A stretch of DNA of 64,000 nt from Ryuthela nishihirai (taxonomy: Eukaryota; Arthropoda; Arachnida; Araneae; Heptathelidae), in contig JAWZYU010000017.1 of the NCBI GenBank assembly GCA_038380435.1, positions 18,847,283 to 18,911,282 of the forward strand. The letters run 5' to 3'. Below are positions 12,001 through 27,000 of the stretch, piece by piece; position 1 is the stretch's first letter; every line of letters begins with the position of its first letter. The notes beneath the pieces are model-generated. The model had not been told where the DNA came from, made no database searches, and worked only from the letters and a program-made list of their open reading frames with translations. Both the position numbers and the translations under genes were made by a program.

Positions 12001-15000
12001 ATGAAGCGATAAAAAAAAGAAGCATTTGAATTGTTTTTATTAAAAAAGAACATCAGAAAAGCAAACGACGTCAAAGAAAGTAGTTCGATTATGCAAATGA
12101 GATGCAAAACCAACTTTGATGTCATTGATGAAAATGCACTATATAAAAGGCTGAAAGTACTGGAGTATCTGCACATTCCCTGATCTTGAAAGTGCACATC
12201 CTGCAATTTCCCAGCCCTTGCAATGCCCCTGCAACACGATTTGCCGAATGCGAAGCCTGAAGAGCCATAGGATGTCTTGAAGCTGGTCAAACACAGACGA
12301 GAGTGGCAACAGCACTTGGAACATCCCAAAGCGTGATTAGCAGACTGTGGAATCGCTTTCAAGAGACTGGCACAGTACAAAGAAGATAAGGGCAGGGTCG
12401 CCCATCTGCCACAACAGCAAGAGATGACTGCTACTTGACTTTATTGGCAAGAAGGAACAGGTGCAGCAATGCAACAGAGCTGCGGGGACAGTTTCTTGCT
12501 GCCACTAGATGATGGATATGCACCCAGACCATATGAAATTGGCTCCATCATGTTGGACTGCATGCCCGGCGACCAATGGTATGCATTCCGTTATCTGCTG
12601 AACACCATAGAACCCGTAGAAGGTGGGCTGATGAGCATCGTCATTAGACCTGTGATGAGTGGTCAACTGTCCTCTTCTCTGATGAGTCACAGTTCAGTCT
12701 GCAGCCTGACTATCATTGTGTCCCGATCTGACGTGAACGAGGAACACGGGAGAATCCACATTTCATGCGAGAAAGGGACTCCTTCGGTGTTGGTGGAATC
12801 ATGGTGTGGGCTGGCATCAGCATTGGTGGTCGTACTGACCTCCATGTCATCAGAAACAGATCGCTGACTGCTGTCAGATATCGAGATGAGGTCCTGCACC
12901 CTATAGTGGTACCCTATGCTGGAGCAGTTGGAAACAATTTTCTTTTCATGGACGATAATGCAAGGCCCCACCGTGCGCATCTCGTCAACAACATGCTTCA
13001 GGAGGCAGGAATCGAACGCATGGACTGGCCTTCATGTTCTCCAGACCTGAATCCCATTGAACATGCTTGGGATGCACTGGGAAGATGTCTGGCAAACCGT
13101 CCAATGCCTCCCACAACACTTCTTGAGCTGGAAGTTGTTCTGGAGCAAGAGTGGCAGAGGATCCCACAAGAACTGCTGGACATTCCGATCCTGTCCATGT
13201 CCCATCCCTGTCAGTGTGTTTGGTAGTCTTAGGAGACCATACACCCTACTGAACAGTCAATGTGTGCCACTCTCATCCAGTTTGACATGCTTCTGTTCAC
13301 CCCCACCAATATGACACTTGCTACTCAATCACGACAATTGAGTTTGCAACTCATTTGCATAATCGAACAACTTTCTTTGACTTGGCATTTGCTTCTCTGA
13401 TGTTCTTGTTTAATAAAAACAATTCAAATGCTTCTTTTTTTTATCGCTTCATATTCATTTTGAAATATCCCCTAATTTTTGTGAGCAGTGTATTTTCTTT
13501 TTTCATTTGATGCATATTTTATTAAATAAAAAAAAATAAAAATAAAAATAAATACCCCCTCAAGCAGCTGCTTGCCACAGAGGTCTGACAAGAGTCTGTC
13601 AGTTTATATGCGATAGTAGAAGGTCTGAGAGGATGGCAGGACCTCAGCAGAAAAACGACACAAATAATATAAATAATTTGTTAAAGCTATCTGATTGTGA
13701 TTTCTTAGAAGCACTAAATGGTATTGATGATTTGCTTGTTAACCTTCCTCTTTGTTGAGCAACCTTCTGATTTAAGCTCACAAGTTTGATTTGAACTATT
13801 ATCAACAAAAATTTTCTAAAATCTCCGAAAAATTAACAAAAACGCTGCTATTTTTAAAAACGGCAGATTTTGGAAATAATTATGAAGTGCATGCTGCCAC
13901 TTTTCCCCATTTTACATTCTTTTCTGCCATAAACCTATTTCAGTATTCCCAGAATTATTTTTATCATTTAAAGCATTCCCACTCTTAAAATTGAAACTAT
14001 AAGTAACACGATCTTTCTTAGAAGGAGGAAGCAAGTCGAGTTGCTCTTGCAATGCTCCCTGCAGTGTAAAGTATGTAGCAGCAGTTGACTGCAGTGACCT
14101 TGTTATTGCTCACATGTGCAGTAAAATGGCTCTATAGTGGATGTTTACGAAAAGAGTTCTTCTGAGATATAGGATAATGGCACCATGCTTCTAGTCAGCA
14201 TTAACCATCATTTTTATTTCTGTAGATTTCCAGAAATTAATGATTTTTCTGTCAGCTGAGCTATCGATCTTTTGGAGTTATGCTACATCGAATGTATAAA
14301 TTAATCTTTACAAGTACAAATAATCTTTACAAGTTATTGGGGATATTACTTAACATCGCATTAGGTTATAGGTTAATATTTCTTTTATTTATTTCTTTCT
14401 TTTTGTGGAAAAAACTTTGATCTTGCATCATTTCCTGAAAATGAATGAGGAATTGGATATGGAAACAAAAAGGGTCCTTGACATGGCAAGTTGTTTACAT
14501 GGATGATTTAAGTCAAATACTTACTCCCAACAAATTGGATTATAAACTCCCTGCGTAATATAATAAATAATAAATGTAAAGTTAGAATTTTATTTCCTTT
14601 TTTTTTAAAATTAAACCTTAGTTTTCATTTCCGTAGATCTACTTTATTTCCATAAATTATCGATCTTTCTGTCAATCAATAATTATTGACTTTTCAGAGT
14701 TATGCTACATCAGATGGCTGGCTTACAACTTGTTGCTGTGGATATTTTATTTACCATCGCATTAGGTTACATTTTTTCTTTTATTATTTCTTCGTTTTCC
14801 AGTAAAAAAACTTTGATCTTGTATCGTTTTCTGAAAATGAATGTCTTGGATATAGAAGCAAAAAGTACTTCCTTGGCATAGATATCAATCCTGATGTGGG
14901 AGAGCAATTTCTGAAAGGTTTTACTTCCCCCCAATTAAACTCGCAGACATTTTACTTCCCTCTCTTTAGCAAAAATTTTTTTTAACTAAGAGTTTTTATG

Positions 15001-18000
15001 TTTATACTGAATGATTTTCAAAGAATCCCCCCCCCCCCCCAGTATCTTGGCTGTGCTACTCTGAAGATACAGACAATTGTTTTTTGGCTTTGATGGACTG
15101 ACTTTTTAGCACTAAACAAAGATTAAAATTTAACCCAAGAAAAAATTCGCAATGTTTGGCAAAATTCGCAATGTTTGGAAAAAATTCAATGATTGGGAAG
15201 ATGATGGAAACAATGATTGGAAAAAATTCAATGATGGGAATGATTGGAAACAATGATTGGGAAGAAATTTGCTTTCACTGAATATATAATTTATCTATTT
15301 TTATTCATTAGGTTTTCCAAAATTAAGCCTTAATTGCATAGTCCAATCTATTCTTTTACTTTATCACTGTAAAAAAGCCTTATTAAAATTAATATGTTTT
15401 AAAATGTGCTCAATTTTTTATTTTCATAAAATTAGTAATTAAATTGTTTAATTTGGTGTATAACATGATATATTTCAGTTGATTAGTTATTTTTTTAAAT
15501 TTCAATTTGACTTGTTGACTTGACACAGTTGGCAAAAAGCCTGGACTTTTCTCAAAGCATGGTATCAAGAAGAAAAAAAATACAAAACAGAAGTAATTTT
15601 CATACTTCAAGTAAATATTAATTATTTTGCTATTCAGAAATAAACAGCCTTTCTATTCATGTGCATTGCCAGATCCATTTTTTTATTACATGCCTTTGTA
15701 AAAGCCCTGTTAAAACTAGTCGTCTTTTTTTGTTAAATATTATATTTTCAGAAAAATCCAGAATTAAAGCTGGAATTGAATTAAATGAATATGGCATATA
15801 ACATGCCATAATTCCTTTCATTAGTAATTTGAAAAAAAGTTCTAATGTTAATTTCTTTTTTCTTGATCATAGTGAAAAAAATAGCTGGACCTCTGGAACA
15901 ATTTCAGATTGAATTCAGATTCTCACTGTAAACAAATAATATTACATCAATTCATCTTTTTATACAGCTAAAACGCAATTTTTCAAGCTGGACCTGGAAA
16001 GGTTAAGTACAATCATTAATTTTGTTGTTCTAATAAAAAAAATTTACTGCACATGCATAAAAATCTTTACCTTGTATAGTAAAATTCCATGGCTAAATCA
16101 TTCCAGTGCTTATCATCAGGTGGAACCACAGATTTTATGGCACAAGGAGAACATCCTGCCCACGAATCGCATGCATAGACTACTCCATATTGGCCTCTTC
16201 CTACTTCTCGTCCAATCTGAGGCATACCTAAATAAACAAAAATGTGTAATTATATATATATAAATTAAAGCTGAGTTGCATTTCTCTTGAATAATTACAA
16301 AACATATGTTTTATATATAAGCAAACAAATAACGAATATTTAAAAATGAAAAATTTAGAAAAGTTTTTACTGCATTGTCTTTCTAATAAAGGTGAAATTT
16401 TACTTTATTTTTTCCATTTTAGTTTAATTTTTTTCAGTTTTGCCATTTTTATAAACTATTTTATTATTCCGATATAAATACTTTATATTTGTACCATTAC
16501 TTAAATTTTCTCAGTCCATATGCTTTTCAGATATGAGGAAATGCATCTGATTTTAGCAATTGTCAAAATTAAGGTAAGGACATCATAGTACCACAAAAAT
16601 TATGGTGTTTTAAAAGCAAGATAATTTTAAAAGAATTTATAAAGAAAAATCTAAAAAACTGAAAAAAATATTAATTTTTTGCACCATATAAAAATATTTG
16701 AAAGTTTAATATTTGATTGGTACATTGCTGAATTCAAAACAACTTCAGATTGAATTCAGATTCTCACTGCAAAAAATAAAATCACATTAAAATCATCTTT
16801 TTATACAGCCAAAAAGCAGTTCAAGTTAGTCTTAAAATAAATCTTACCACTTATAAATGAGATTTTAAACAGTTCTCAACTCCAGCATTTGGTATACTAT
16901 AAATTTGGTGAGTAATGACACAGACAAGCATTTTTAATTAAAAAAAGAAATATGGTTTTTGATATTGTGTTATGAATCGATACATTCTCTGTCTATATTC
17001 ATCAAATTTGAAGATTAATACATACACCTTGCTGGGTAGTACAGGAAGAGATTAACTGTAATTTTGTGTTAAACACATTCCCTTATTTCCATTACTTCAG
17101 GTAATAGAGAGTATATATATACATAATTTATAGTGTAATACATATTTTTTTAAAAACATATACACATCCCCAAAAAAGAAACTACACATTGGCCTAGTAT
17201 TATCAGTGCAAAATATTGTCTTCTAATGCCACAAACAACAAGCTTAAAGCAGTTGCAACTAAAACCTGACCTTTAAAGGATTAATCCCCTTAAAGTCCCC
17301 CCAAAATCGCATGTAGGTTTTAATACTGACATAATTTTATATAAGATAAATAGAAGTTAAAAAGTTATTAATGATGACATGAAAATTACTTATTTTGGAA
17401 ATATATTTATGCATTGATAGATTGAATATTTTGCTATAAATTAAATTTCTTACATTATCTGCCTCTCTAGCTTGTATAGTTGTTAGTTATAAAATGTGGA
17501 TAGTTTAATTGATAATGAAAGCAACAACCCCATTTATTCATAAAATTCAAACGATGAAACTTTGGACAAAAAAGAGTAACATACTTTTTAACTTCATTGA
17601 TGCCATTCTTGATAAAAATGTAGTTATAAGATGTTAGGACTAGCAGTACTACACAAGTTGTCCTATAATTCACGTTTTAAGAAGAAATGAAGTCACTACA
17701 ATGTTAGAAATGTTTTTAATTCTCACTTTTATTGATATAGCCATATTATATATGGAAAGTGGTGAGCATGTTTGCCTCCAAAATACAAGAATCCAAGTTT
17801 GAATCCTGGATATGGCATAGATGTCTGTGCTCTTTTTTACTCTGATCTCACTCTTCTTATAAATTTTTGAGGTGGATTATATTGACAGGTGTCTCTCACA
17901 CTCTGTGACAAGTATACTGCCTGAGGATAACTTTTTTGAACTTGTTTATGAATATTTGCCACTTAAGGCATGATCTCAATCATTGGAAATATACAGTTAA

Positions 18001-21000
18001 TCCAATGAGACCATATTTAAATCAATGTTGGATACCAGAAAGCAGCATTTATGTTCATCAATTGAAGTGAAGAAAAATAAAGTATTTATTATTCTTTTTA
18101 TAACAAAGTATTTTTGATGATATATTAATGTCTGAAATTTAAAATGCTGATAATATTCAAAGGAAATTATTTTTAAAACTGTCTCTCAAAAAAGTCATAA
18201 CAAGTCTGGCTGATTGTTTTAATATCTGGACAATGTTACATGCCATGAATCTGACTTGTTATATGCTAACAATGGGTTAAAAGCATAAATATTGCAAACT
18301 TTCATATTAGTTGAGATGCAAAGATGTGGATAGTTTAATTGATAATGAAAGCAATAACAACGCCATTTATTCATAAAATTCAATTTTGCTCAGAGGTTGT
18401 TTTACCTCTGAGCAGCACTTTGTTTGCACACAATAGGCTAAATGGCCAGGTCACAAGGACCCCGAAAAGGTTGGGGGAAAGGGATCCACTGGACAGCTAT
18501 TAGAAGACAGTAACCTCCCATCAAGGCCATCCAACATTTCCTTTAACATGTACAGAGTATGATTCTCCTGCACACAAGGTCATGTTCTTAACATCCCCTC
18601 TAACAGATAGAGGCCTTACATATTAACTGGTGTCACCTTTCTTCCTGAGGCCAGAATGGTGGTTAATGGAGAACAGTGTTCCCTCTACACCCATTATGCC
18701 TCAAAGTTGCACAACTGCTAAGATATGCACATGCACATTCACCATTCTCCATGAAGGAGAATCCCTTTTACTCAGCATTTAAGGCCTTCCAGCACTACAA
18801 CCCTGTGTGGAAGAAATTTATTCTGCACACTCTAAATATTAGAGGAAATGTTGGTTGAGAAGATTTTCAATGCAGACACAGTTGGGATTCAAAAACCTGG
18901 AAACATCAGATTACAAGCCTGGCATGCTACTCACTGAGTCAACCCCAGCCTCACAATTAACACTGAGTGTTTGGATTCATGATAGCAGAAAAACATTCAA
19001 TTTTTCTGAAGAAGCTCTGACAAATAGGAATAAATGCACCTTCAAAGGAAAATTTTTTCAACTGTCTGTTATATAAGAACAGAAGTGGCACACTAACAAT
19101 CAGTATTGAGAAAGTTATTTAATATTCAGATGATTCAGCAACCAGATCCTCTATAACTGCTTCTGAAATTGTGGGCTATGCCCCCCCCCCCCCCCCCACA
19201 CACACAAAAAAAAAACTGTGAAGCTCAGGTGGGAACTGCAAGATCATAGAATCAACAGAAAAGTTACCAACTTCTGTTTCGATTTTGCCAGAGCCATCTA
19301 CATTAACATTAACAACTAGAGGCAGAAAAGCCATAGCATAAAAAATATATAACACAGAAAAAAAAACTAGAAAATATAATCCAGATTATTAAAACATAAA
19401 TTCTCAAAGTGTGGATGACACTTGGAAGGGGTAGCAAAGCTTTGAAGAACTATATTTAAAATAAATAATAAATATTTTCAAACAAATGGTTATTTCATTT
19501 GTAACAGTGCTTCTGAACCCATCTGTACAAATCACTCTAAAGTATTCCACCACTGCTACCAGCCTTCTCATCCATTCCTTAGTTTACAAGAACTTTCTGG
19601 TACTGCACTGTATACTATCATCTGGAGCATTCTGTTGTGAGAATATTCATTCCTAAATTCAAGTTACTTTCATCAATGGTAAATATAGGGTGACCAGATT
19701 TTGATTGGTAAAAGTTGGAACATTTAGGTAACTGTCCCCATTTCAGCACCAGGACAGTTTACTAACCTTGTCTTGCAACCAGGACAGTTTAGTAACTTCA
19801 GTTTACTGAGACTGGAATATTTCTTCTTGTAATTCAGAAAAAATTTAATTAAATTCAACTAAGACAGTTGTCAAATGACACAATATGCATAACAAATAAT
19901 TGAGAGAAGCAATAATTTAAGTGCATTGAGTACAGATTGCATAGTTGCTGCATAGATTGACAGTAAGACTGTCTTCACAAAGGTGTGACTTTTCTTGTGG
20001 TACAGCCATATCTCAGAAACAACACTAAACTACTATGCTGCCAGCATGAACAGTCAGTGCATGCTGGTCACAACTACTATGCTGCCAGCATGCACTGACT
20101 GTTTGCTGCTTAGTGGAAATGACATTACTCCAAAAAATGATTCATTTAAATTAAAAAAGGAGTAAATATACTGACAGCCTTATTCCAAAAATGTGTTAAT
20201 TAAATCCATGCAAACTCGAGAGCTGACAATATATCACAACAAAAAACTGGGACATTTAGACATCCCAAGAATTGTTTTTGGACACAGGACAGTTATCTAA
20301 AAACCAAAATATACAGACACCTAGTAAAGGAATGTGTGTGACAAATTCCTTCAATAGCAAAAGTGGACTGTAAAAAATTCCATCAAAGGTAAGGGGGCTA
20401 CAACTGGAAAAGTTCGAGAACCACTGCTCTAGAAAGTAAACTTGCAAAAGATCACTGATGTACTTGTTCATACATATCATGAAGAGGCAAGCTTATATTT
20501 GAATTAAGTTTGCTAATGAACTGTATATTCATGACATTAGCAGAAAACTCAGTGTATACTTTCTTCTTTAGCCTATTTATTTAAAAAACAAAATGTTTTC
20601 CAAATATGTGTTGTGAACAAAACTTCTATTGCATTCAGTATTCTTTGTAAATCAATACATTTCAGTGTCCATTTCACTCACCTAACAAGAAAGTTTGCAA
20701 TATATTGTGTGTACATTGCATTAGCTATATTTATAATTTTATGAAGTTTACTAAAAAAAGCATATTTCTGCCAGTCTATTAATTACATTTCTCATGGCTT
20801 ATGGTATATCCTGTACTTTGCTTATTTTTTAGGAAAAAACATCTCTGGTACATACCATAAAGAATAATATCTCTAAGAGAAGTACTTTCCAAGGCAAACT
20901 TTGCTAGTTTAGGAGCATGCAACTTACGAACCTGTGAAATAATAATCATATTAACATAACAATTAGAAATATTCAGGATTATAGATTTAATACATTTTAA

Positions 21001-24000
21001 AATAGTGAACAAGGTCACTTAAGTGAAATTTCTAAAATATGTAATGTTATCTAGTTTGCACATACCATTTTACTAGATATGACAATTTTTTTTTTAACAT
21101 TTGAGCACCTGAAAAACTAAAGGCAATCTAATGTTCAATCCTGCATATTTTCACATGCCTACCAATATATCAATTGATGAAAAAGGAATAAAATCAGTGG
21201 TGGTTAAAACTATAGGCTATGAAAATCTGAGAGTTACTGTAATGCATTTAAATGAAATTGAATTATATATTCTCTTAGTAAAGATTGAAACATTTGGTCC
21301 ATCCCAAACTTGGGAATGAAGTATTGCTATATTAGAACAATTAACATTTTTTTTTTCATATTTGTGTAATTTGTAGAAAAAATACTCTGTAAATATTCTG
21401 GCAGTATTACTATAATAATCATTTATCTGAATTATTAACTTTTAAATCAAAAGTACTTCAATATGTTGTTGACTGCTACATTGTATTATAAAAATAATAA
21501 TAATCACCATTGAAAGAATAAAAGTTGTTTGGGGTTTATGGTGTATGGGCAACTATGGCTAGAGTGATCCAATATTAAAAGTAATAATATATCTTAATTT
21601 TAAATTCACAGCAAAGTAAAAAAAAAATAAAGCAAAGTAAAAAAAAATGGAATTTATTATTCAGTAGTAAAGAATCACAGGATGTGTCCTGTAGACATGG
21701 AACTTATGAAATAATAAGCTGAAAAAGTTGGTTTTGCCGTGAGTGGGATATCACTCACGGCAAAACTAGCTTTTTTTCAGATTATTTCAGGAATTTATTA
21801 CAATTGGCATTTCCTAAAAAATGGAGAAATTTTTATATGTACATAGTTTCCTAACAAATTATAACAAAGTTTTCATCATTAAGAATTAGTTTTTAAAAAT
21901 TTAAGACTGCTATACATATGTCAAAACATTTTTTATTACATCTAAGAACATTATAATTGTACATTACAAAATACACAAATATGCATATCATTCATCAATG
22001 CTTTTTATTTATGGGCTTACCTTTAATCTCAATTCTTCTGTACGTTCAAGCCTTCCTGAATGCATTGCTTCTAACTGACGAAGAGAAGCTGCAAACTGGT
22101 CATGGGAATATTTGAGTCGTTCCCTAAATTGAGAACAAATTGACTTAGCCAAACGAGATTCACTAAGACTCGCTAGCATATCAGATGCAACTCGCCGTTT
22201 CCATTCAGCATCTATGACAGGAGGAGTTTTCCAAGGTAATGTTTGTATAAGCTGAAAAGAAAAATTAAGCAAAGAATAAACAATAAGAATAAATATGAAA
22301 TTATAAGTAATTAATTGCTGTTTCCACTGAGCATTTTCAGAAATTTTCTTTTTTCTTCCTTCAATTATTTTCAATTTAAAATAATTATCACTAGTTTCTA
22401 GGGTTGGGTTGTTTTACCTCTGAGCGGCACTTTTTTGCACACCATGGGCTAAATGGCCAGGTCACATGGACCCCGAAGGCTCAGAGAAGGTTGGGGGAGG
22501 GGACCCACTGGAACAGCTGTTGGGAGACAGATGGTAGCCTCCCGTCAAGGCCATCCAGCATGTTCTTTAATGTGCACAGGGTATGGCTCTCCCGCACACG
22601 GGGCCACGGCTTAACGTCCCATCCGACGGACGGTGGCCTTTCCAAGCCCATCGGTGTCCCCTACTGACCGTGGGCAGGGCGGGAAATTTTGCAGAGATAA
22701 ATCTCAACGCTGACCCAGCTGGGACTCGAACCTGGGAACTACAGATTACGAGCCTGGCGAGCTACCGACTGAGCCACCCCTGCCCCCACTAGTTTCTAAT
22801 AATTTTCAATGCATCTGCAGCAAACTGCTATATTAAACAAAGGTTTGGTTCTCTCATAAGAGCATTTAAAATCACTGAACAAAATGTTACTACAAAATGT
22901 CTGTAAATGTAGCAACTATTAACTGGAACTAGGTCTATATAAATAAATAAAATAAATACCCCCTCAAGCAGCTGCTAGAGTGTAACAAATAGTAAAACAA
23001 ATACTATTATAAATAGCATGTAATTTTAAAGAATAGAGTGGAACAGTGGTTCTCAACCTTTTATGCTTCACGTACCCCCTGGAAAAGTGAATGTGACTGG
23101 CATAACCCTTGTATAGGTAGACAAAACTATAGTTATAGTATAACAATGGGAATAAAATAAAACATATATATAACATATATCTAACAACTTTTGAGCTCTC
23201 ACGGCGTACCCCCCAAAAAAAATTACAGTGTACCCCACATTGAGAACCCCTAGAGTGGAGAATACATGTCATTTATAAACTTGTAGTTTCATGTTTTAAT
23301 TTGAACTAAAGATTAAAAGTACTAAGAATTTATAAATTTTATATATCTAGAATATAAATTTCTTACCTTTCATGAGAAGTTTCATATTGATATAAATTTT
23401 AAATTTGGTATCTATTATATCTAAATTTTAAGTTTAGTATTTACTATATCTAATATTAGTTTTATATATTAACATTTATTAAGAATTTAACTTTATAAAT
23501 TATCAATATATGCATATATTTTACACTTTAGTTTTTTGGTTTGCTGTGAATTTTTATGGAGATATTTGTTATATACTACATGAACTTTAGTTAAAGATTA
23601 TTTTAACTTCAATAAAGTGGGTTCTACAGTAAATTACTTCCAATTATGTTCATGTTGTTTTAGATATTGTATTATAACTAAACTAGCAATCTTCTACTTA
23701 TCTCGAACTTCAATAGATTGGATCTATAGTAAACTACTTCTAGATATTTTTGATGATTAACATAAGCAATTCTCAGACTCAAGCCCTTTTCTAAAAACTA
23801 TATTGAGCTAAATATAAATCTAACTTCCTTAGTTTTAATTGGAAAGATTCTTAGTAATAATAAATTATGATGAATAAATTACAGCGAGATCTGTAAATAC
23901 CATGCCAAATGAATACAGTTAGGTGTTAAAATTTTCATGTGGGTACAAATTGGTATTCATCTTAAAGGAATATATATTTATTCATGCACAGAAATCAGTA

Positions 24001-27000
24001 CAATACAGATAAAAGAAGCTTGCTCATGGGCCATGAAAATTTTATCTAAAATTACCTAATTTATATTGTACACATTAATGTGCATACTATAATGCAGTAA
24101 TTATTAATGTATTATAAAATAATACAATTGTTTAAAAAATTGAAAATTGCATCAGTGAAAAAGGTTAAAACTCCTTTATTACATTATAGGCCATCCTGTG
24201 GCCGAGTGATTAGTGTGCTTGGCTACTGATCAAAGGGACCTGTGTTCAAGCCCTGGGTAAGACCTGAAAACTTCTTCACAGACCTTCTACTATGGCATAT
24301 AAACTGACAGGCTCCTATCAGATCTCTGTTGCAAGCAGCTGCTTGAGGAAATATTAATTTATTTTTATTTATTTATGACATATAAAGTAAAGTTAAAATT
24401 TTCAGATAATTAAATGCATATATTAATTTTATCAAACTAACCTGCTTCATTTTTTCAAAAAGGACTCTAAGAAGTGATGAGCTAGTCTTTACAGTTACTT
24501 CAACCTATTCAAAATATTAAAAAAATTGTTATGCATTATAATTTTTAAAAAAAGTAACTTTTATTTTACAGTTTAATTATAGTAAATGACCACAAAGTCA
24601 TTTAAGAGGAGAAAAGTAAAAAATAATGGCTAAAAAAAGCCACTGGACCTCTTGGTAGGTAGATTTCATTGTTTAAGGTTTTATAAAACAAGGGCAACTA
24701 AGACCATTCGTGCCAAACAAGAAGTATAGGCATATGTTCATAAAAGAAAACAATCCATTTGTCATTATAATTATATCATTAGTGACAATTCATAAATCCA
24801 GCCAGTGATACAACTGCAGATTTCAAAAGGGAAAGAACTGAAAATTAATGTACATGAAAACTGTCAATAAAAGTACTTGAAATTCAAAAGCATTTCATAA
24901 TACCATAGCCATCATGCAACAATTAACAAATGTTAAAGAAAGTCAGTCCACTCTAAGGAAAATATCATTCCTACTTTCATTCATTTCAATACTTGTATAC
25001 TTTCACATACAAAAATGATCAAAATTCATGCTTCTTCCTTTATGGGCTGCAAGCAATCATGAAATATTGGAGAAATAAGCCATTTATAAGTTAAATCACA
25101 TTAAATTTTATACAAAAAAAATTACATATATGTTTACTGATGAAAAATGAAGAACTGTACATTTCGGAATTCTTAATCATAAGAATAAATATTAGTCCAG
25201 AAAGGAAACCGTTTCACTATCCTGGTCTTACATGGCATCTATAATTCTAATAAAACATCTAATCTTTCTGTTTTTACAAAAACTCCTTTATATTTATGTA
25301 TCTTGAAAAAATATAGTCACAGATTTCCTACAATTAGATAGCAATATACACTGAATGGACAGATTATTATATATACCTACCTAAAAACCTGTTGCTCCAC
25401 CTTTTGCCCTCACAACAGCAGCCAGACATCTTGATAAGGACTCAATGAGATGTTGAAAATATGGAGGGGGTATTGCTGCCCAGTAAGTGAGTATTGCCTG
25501 TCATAGAGCATCCACAGTCAGCATCACTGGAAGGTGGCGGTTGCCAGGTTCGAACAGATCTTTCCAATTCATCCCACAAATTCTCAGTGGGGTTGAGGTC
25601 CGGTGATTGAGGGGGCCATTCAAGCGTGGCAAACTCACCTGAATGCTCCTGGAGCCATTTGGTCACCATTCAGAAAGTATGCAGTGTGGCGTTGTCTTGT
25701 TGAAATATGGCATCATGGTGCAGAAAGAGAATCATTACTAATGTGTAGATGGTTAGCGAGAATATTCACATACCTTGTGCCAGTGACAGAGGTCTTGATG
25801 GGTACAAGGGGCCCCAAGGAAGCCCATGTAAATGCACCCCAAAATGTTACACTGCCGCCACCTGCCTGTATGACCCCAACTTGAATCAATTGGCAATCTG
25901 GATCCATTGCTTCACGTGGTTTATGCCACACACTCCCATTAGCATGATAGAGTTGAAACCATGATTTGTCAGACCAGGTGAAATGTTTCTAGTCCTCTGC
26001 ACTCCAGTTGCAATAGGCCTTTGTAAACTGCAGCCTAATCTTTTGGTGCCTTGCAGTCAACAAGGGGATATGATGTGGATGTCAACTACCATAGCCTGTT
26101 TTTTCCATGGTAAGATGGACAGTCTTTGTGCATAAGCTTGTGGATGTGCCCTCATTCAATTCTGATGTTATCTGTTCCATGGTAGCTGTGCAATTCCTTG
26201 TAACAATCCGAGAGAGTCTGTGCTCACCTCTAGAGTCAATTGCATGTTTATGTCCACATTTCTTCTACTGGTTGGAGGTTTTGCCATATTTCATGTTCAT
26301 GGTATAAATGTGAAATAGTCTGATGTGGAAATCCCAACACTTCAGCAGTTGTTGTGATTGAACAACTGGCTTTCCTCTCATTTACTATTTGGCCACACTC
26401 AAACTCATGTTACTGCCTTTACCCATGATTACTTTTCCATGACTGGTTTCCAATGCATAGAGACCTGCTCTATTTATAGGCATTGCCAGTTTCAGCGTCC
26501 CATGTGACTGAACGCAATACTTCTGCTTTGCATATTGTTATTGGGGTGTATATAATAATTTTTCCATTCAGTTTAATTATTGATTTTATTGGACATCTCC
26601 TTAAGTATGTATATATAACATCTAATACTTATCAATTTTTAAAAAATTATTAAGCGATTACTTTCGATCAGCTCAATCAAATAATCACAAGTATACATAT
26701 TTTAGGTCTAGTGAATAGAGGATTGTCTTGACCACAGCTATTTATTATTATTACTTGTCTAGTAAACAAAAAGCTTTATATTATACTTAAGAAATTTATT
26801 TCACTGAGAGACATTAGGTATGTGATTGGGTTATTTACCTCCAAGTAACATGCCTTTGCACACAACAGACTAAATTGTCAAGTCACAAAGACTCCAAGGG
26901 TTCAGAGAAATGGGGAAGGGGACCCACTGAACAGTTGTTAGGAGACAGATGATAACCTCCTATCAAGCCATTCAGTGTATTCTTGAAAGTGTACAGGGTA

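Larger units (their letters stand above)
10931..16070 (-). other. DSTYK intron 12
   Basis: It holds a Tc1-like element (11963-13490), a 5'-truncated SINE-A (13525-13665) and a short tandem-repeat tract (15126-15262). A 15-base C run lies near 15027. Bases 13700-15000 contain two weakly similar blocks (around 14220-14480 and 14630-14880, both with gttatgctacat and aaaactttgatctt), suggesting an old internal duplication. I see nothing else. Confidence 0.7.
16228..20855 (-). other. DSTYK intron 11
   Basis: It contains a decayed SINE-A (17742-17940), a decayed SINE-B (18384-18950), a poly-C/CA tract near 19181-19205 and a small palindrome (20028-20103). It also has a stretch (19684-20434) that begins agggtgaccagat and ends in an hAT-like terminus. 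The phrase aaatgtggatagtttaattg with ataatgaaagcaa appears twice (17493 and 18324), showing a local duplication of about 60 bp. Bases 16300-17450 show nothing recognisable. Confidence 0.6.
22252..24441 (-). other. DSTYK intron 9
   Basis: Besides the SINEs and the hAT MITE listed, 23290-24180 is very AT-rich with short internal near-repeats (for example around 23580-23650 and 23695-23760: cttcaat, agattggatc, agtaaactacttc). No gene. Confidence 0.6.

Noticed and set aside
12505..13314. Several overlapping open frames on both strands
   Set aside because: These are shadows of the Tc1-like transposase; only the 12765-13226 plus frame carries the catalytic motifs.
18676..19076. Two adjacent plus frames that might be a gene
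   Set aside because: The first is within and the second overlaps a decayed SINE-B; there is no splice or homology support.
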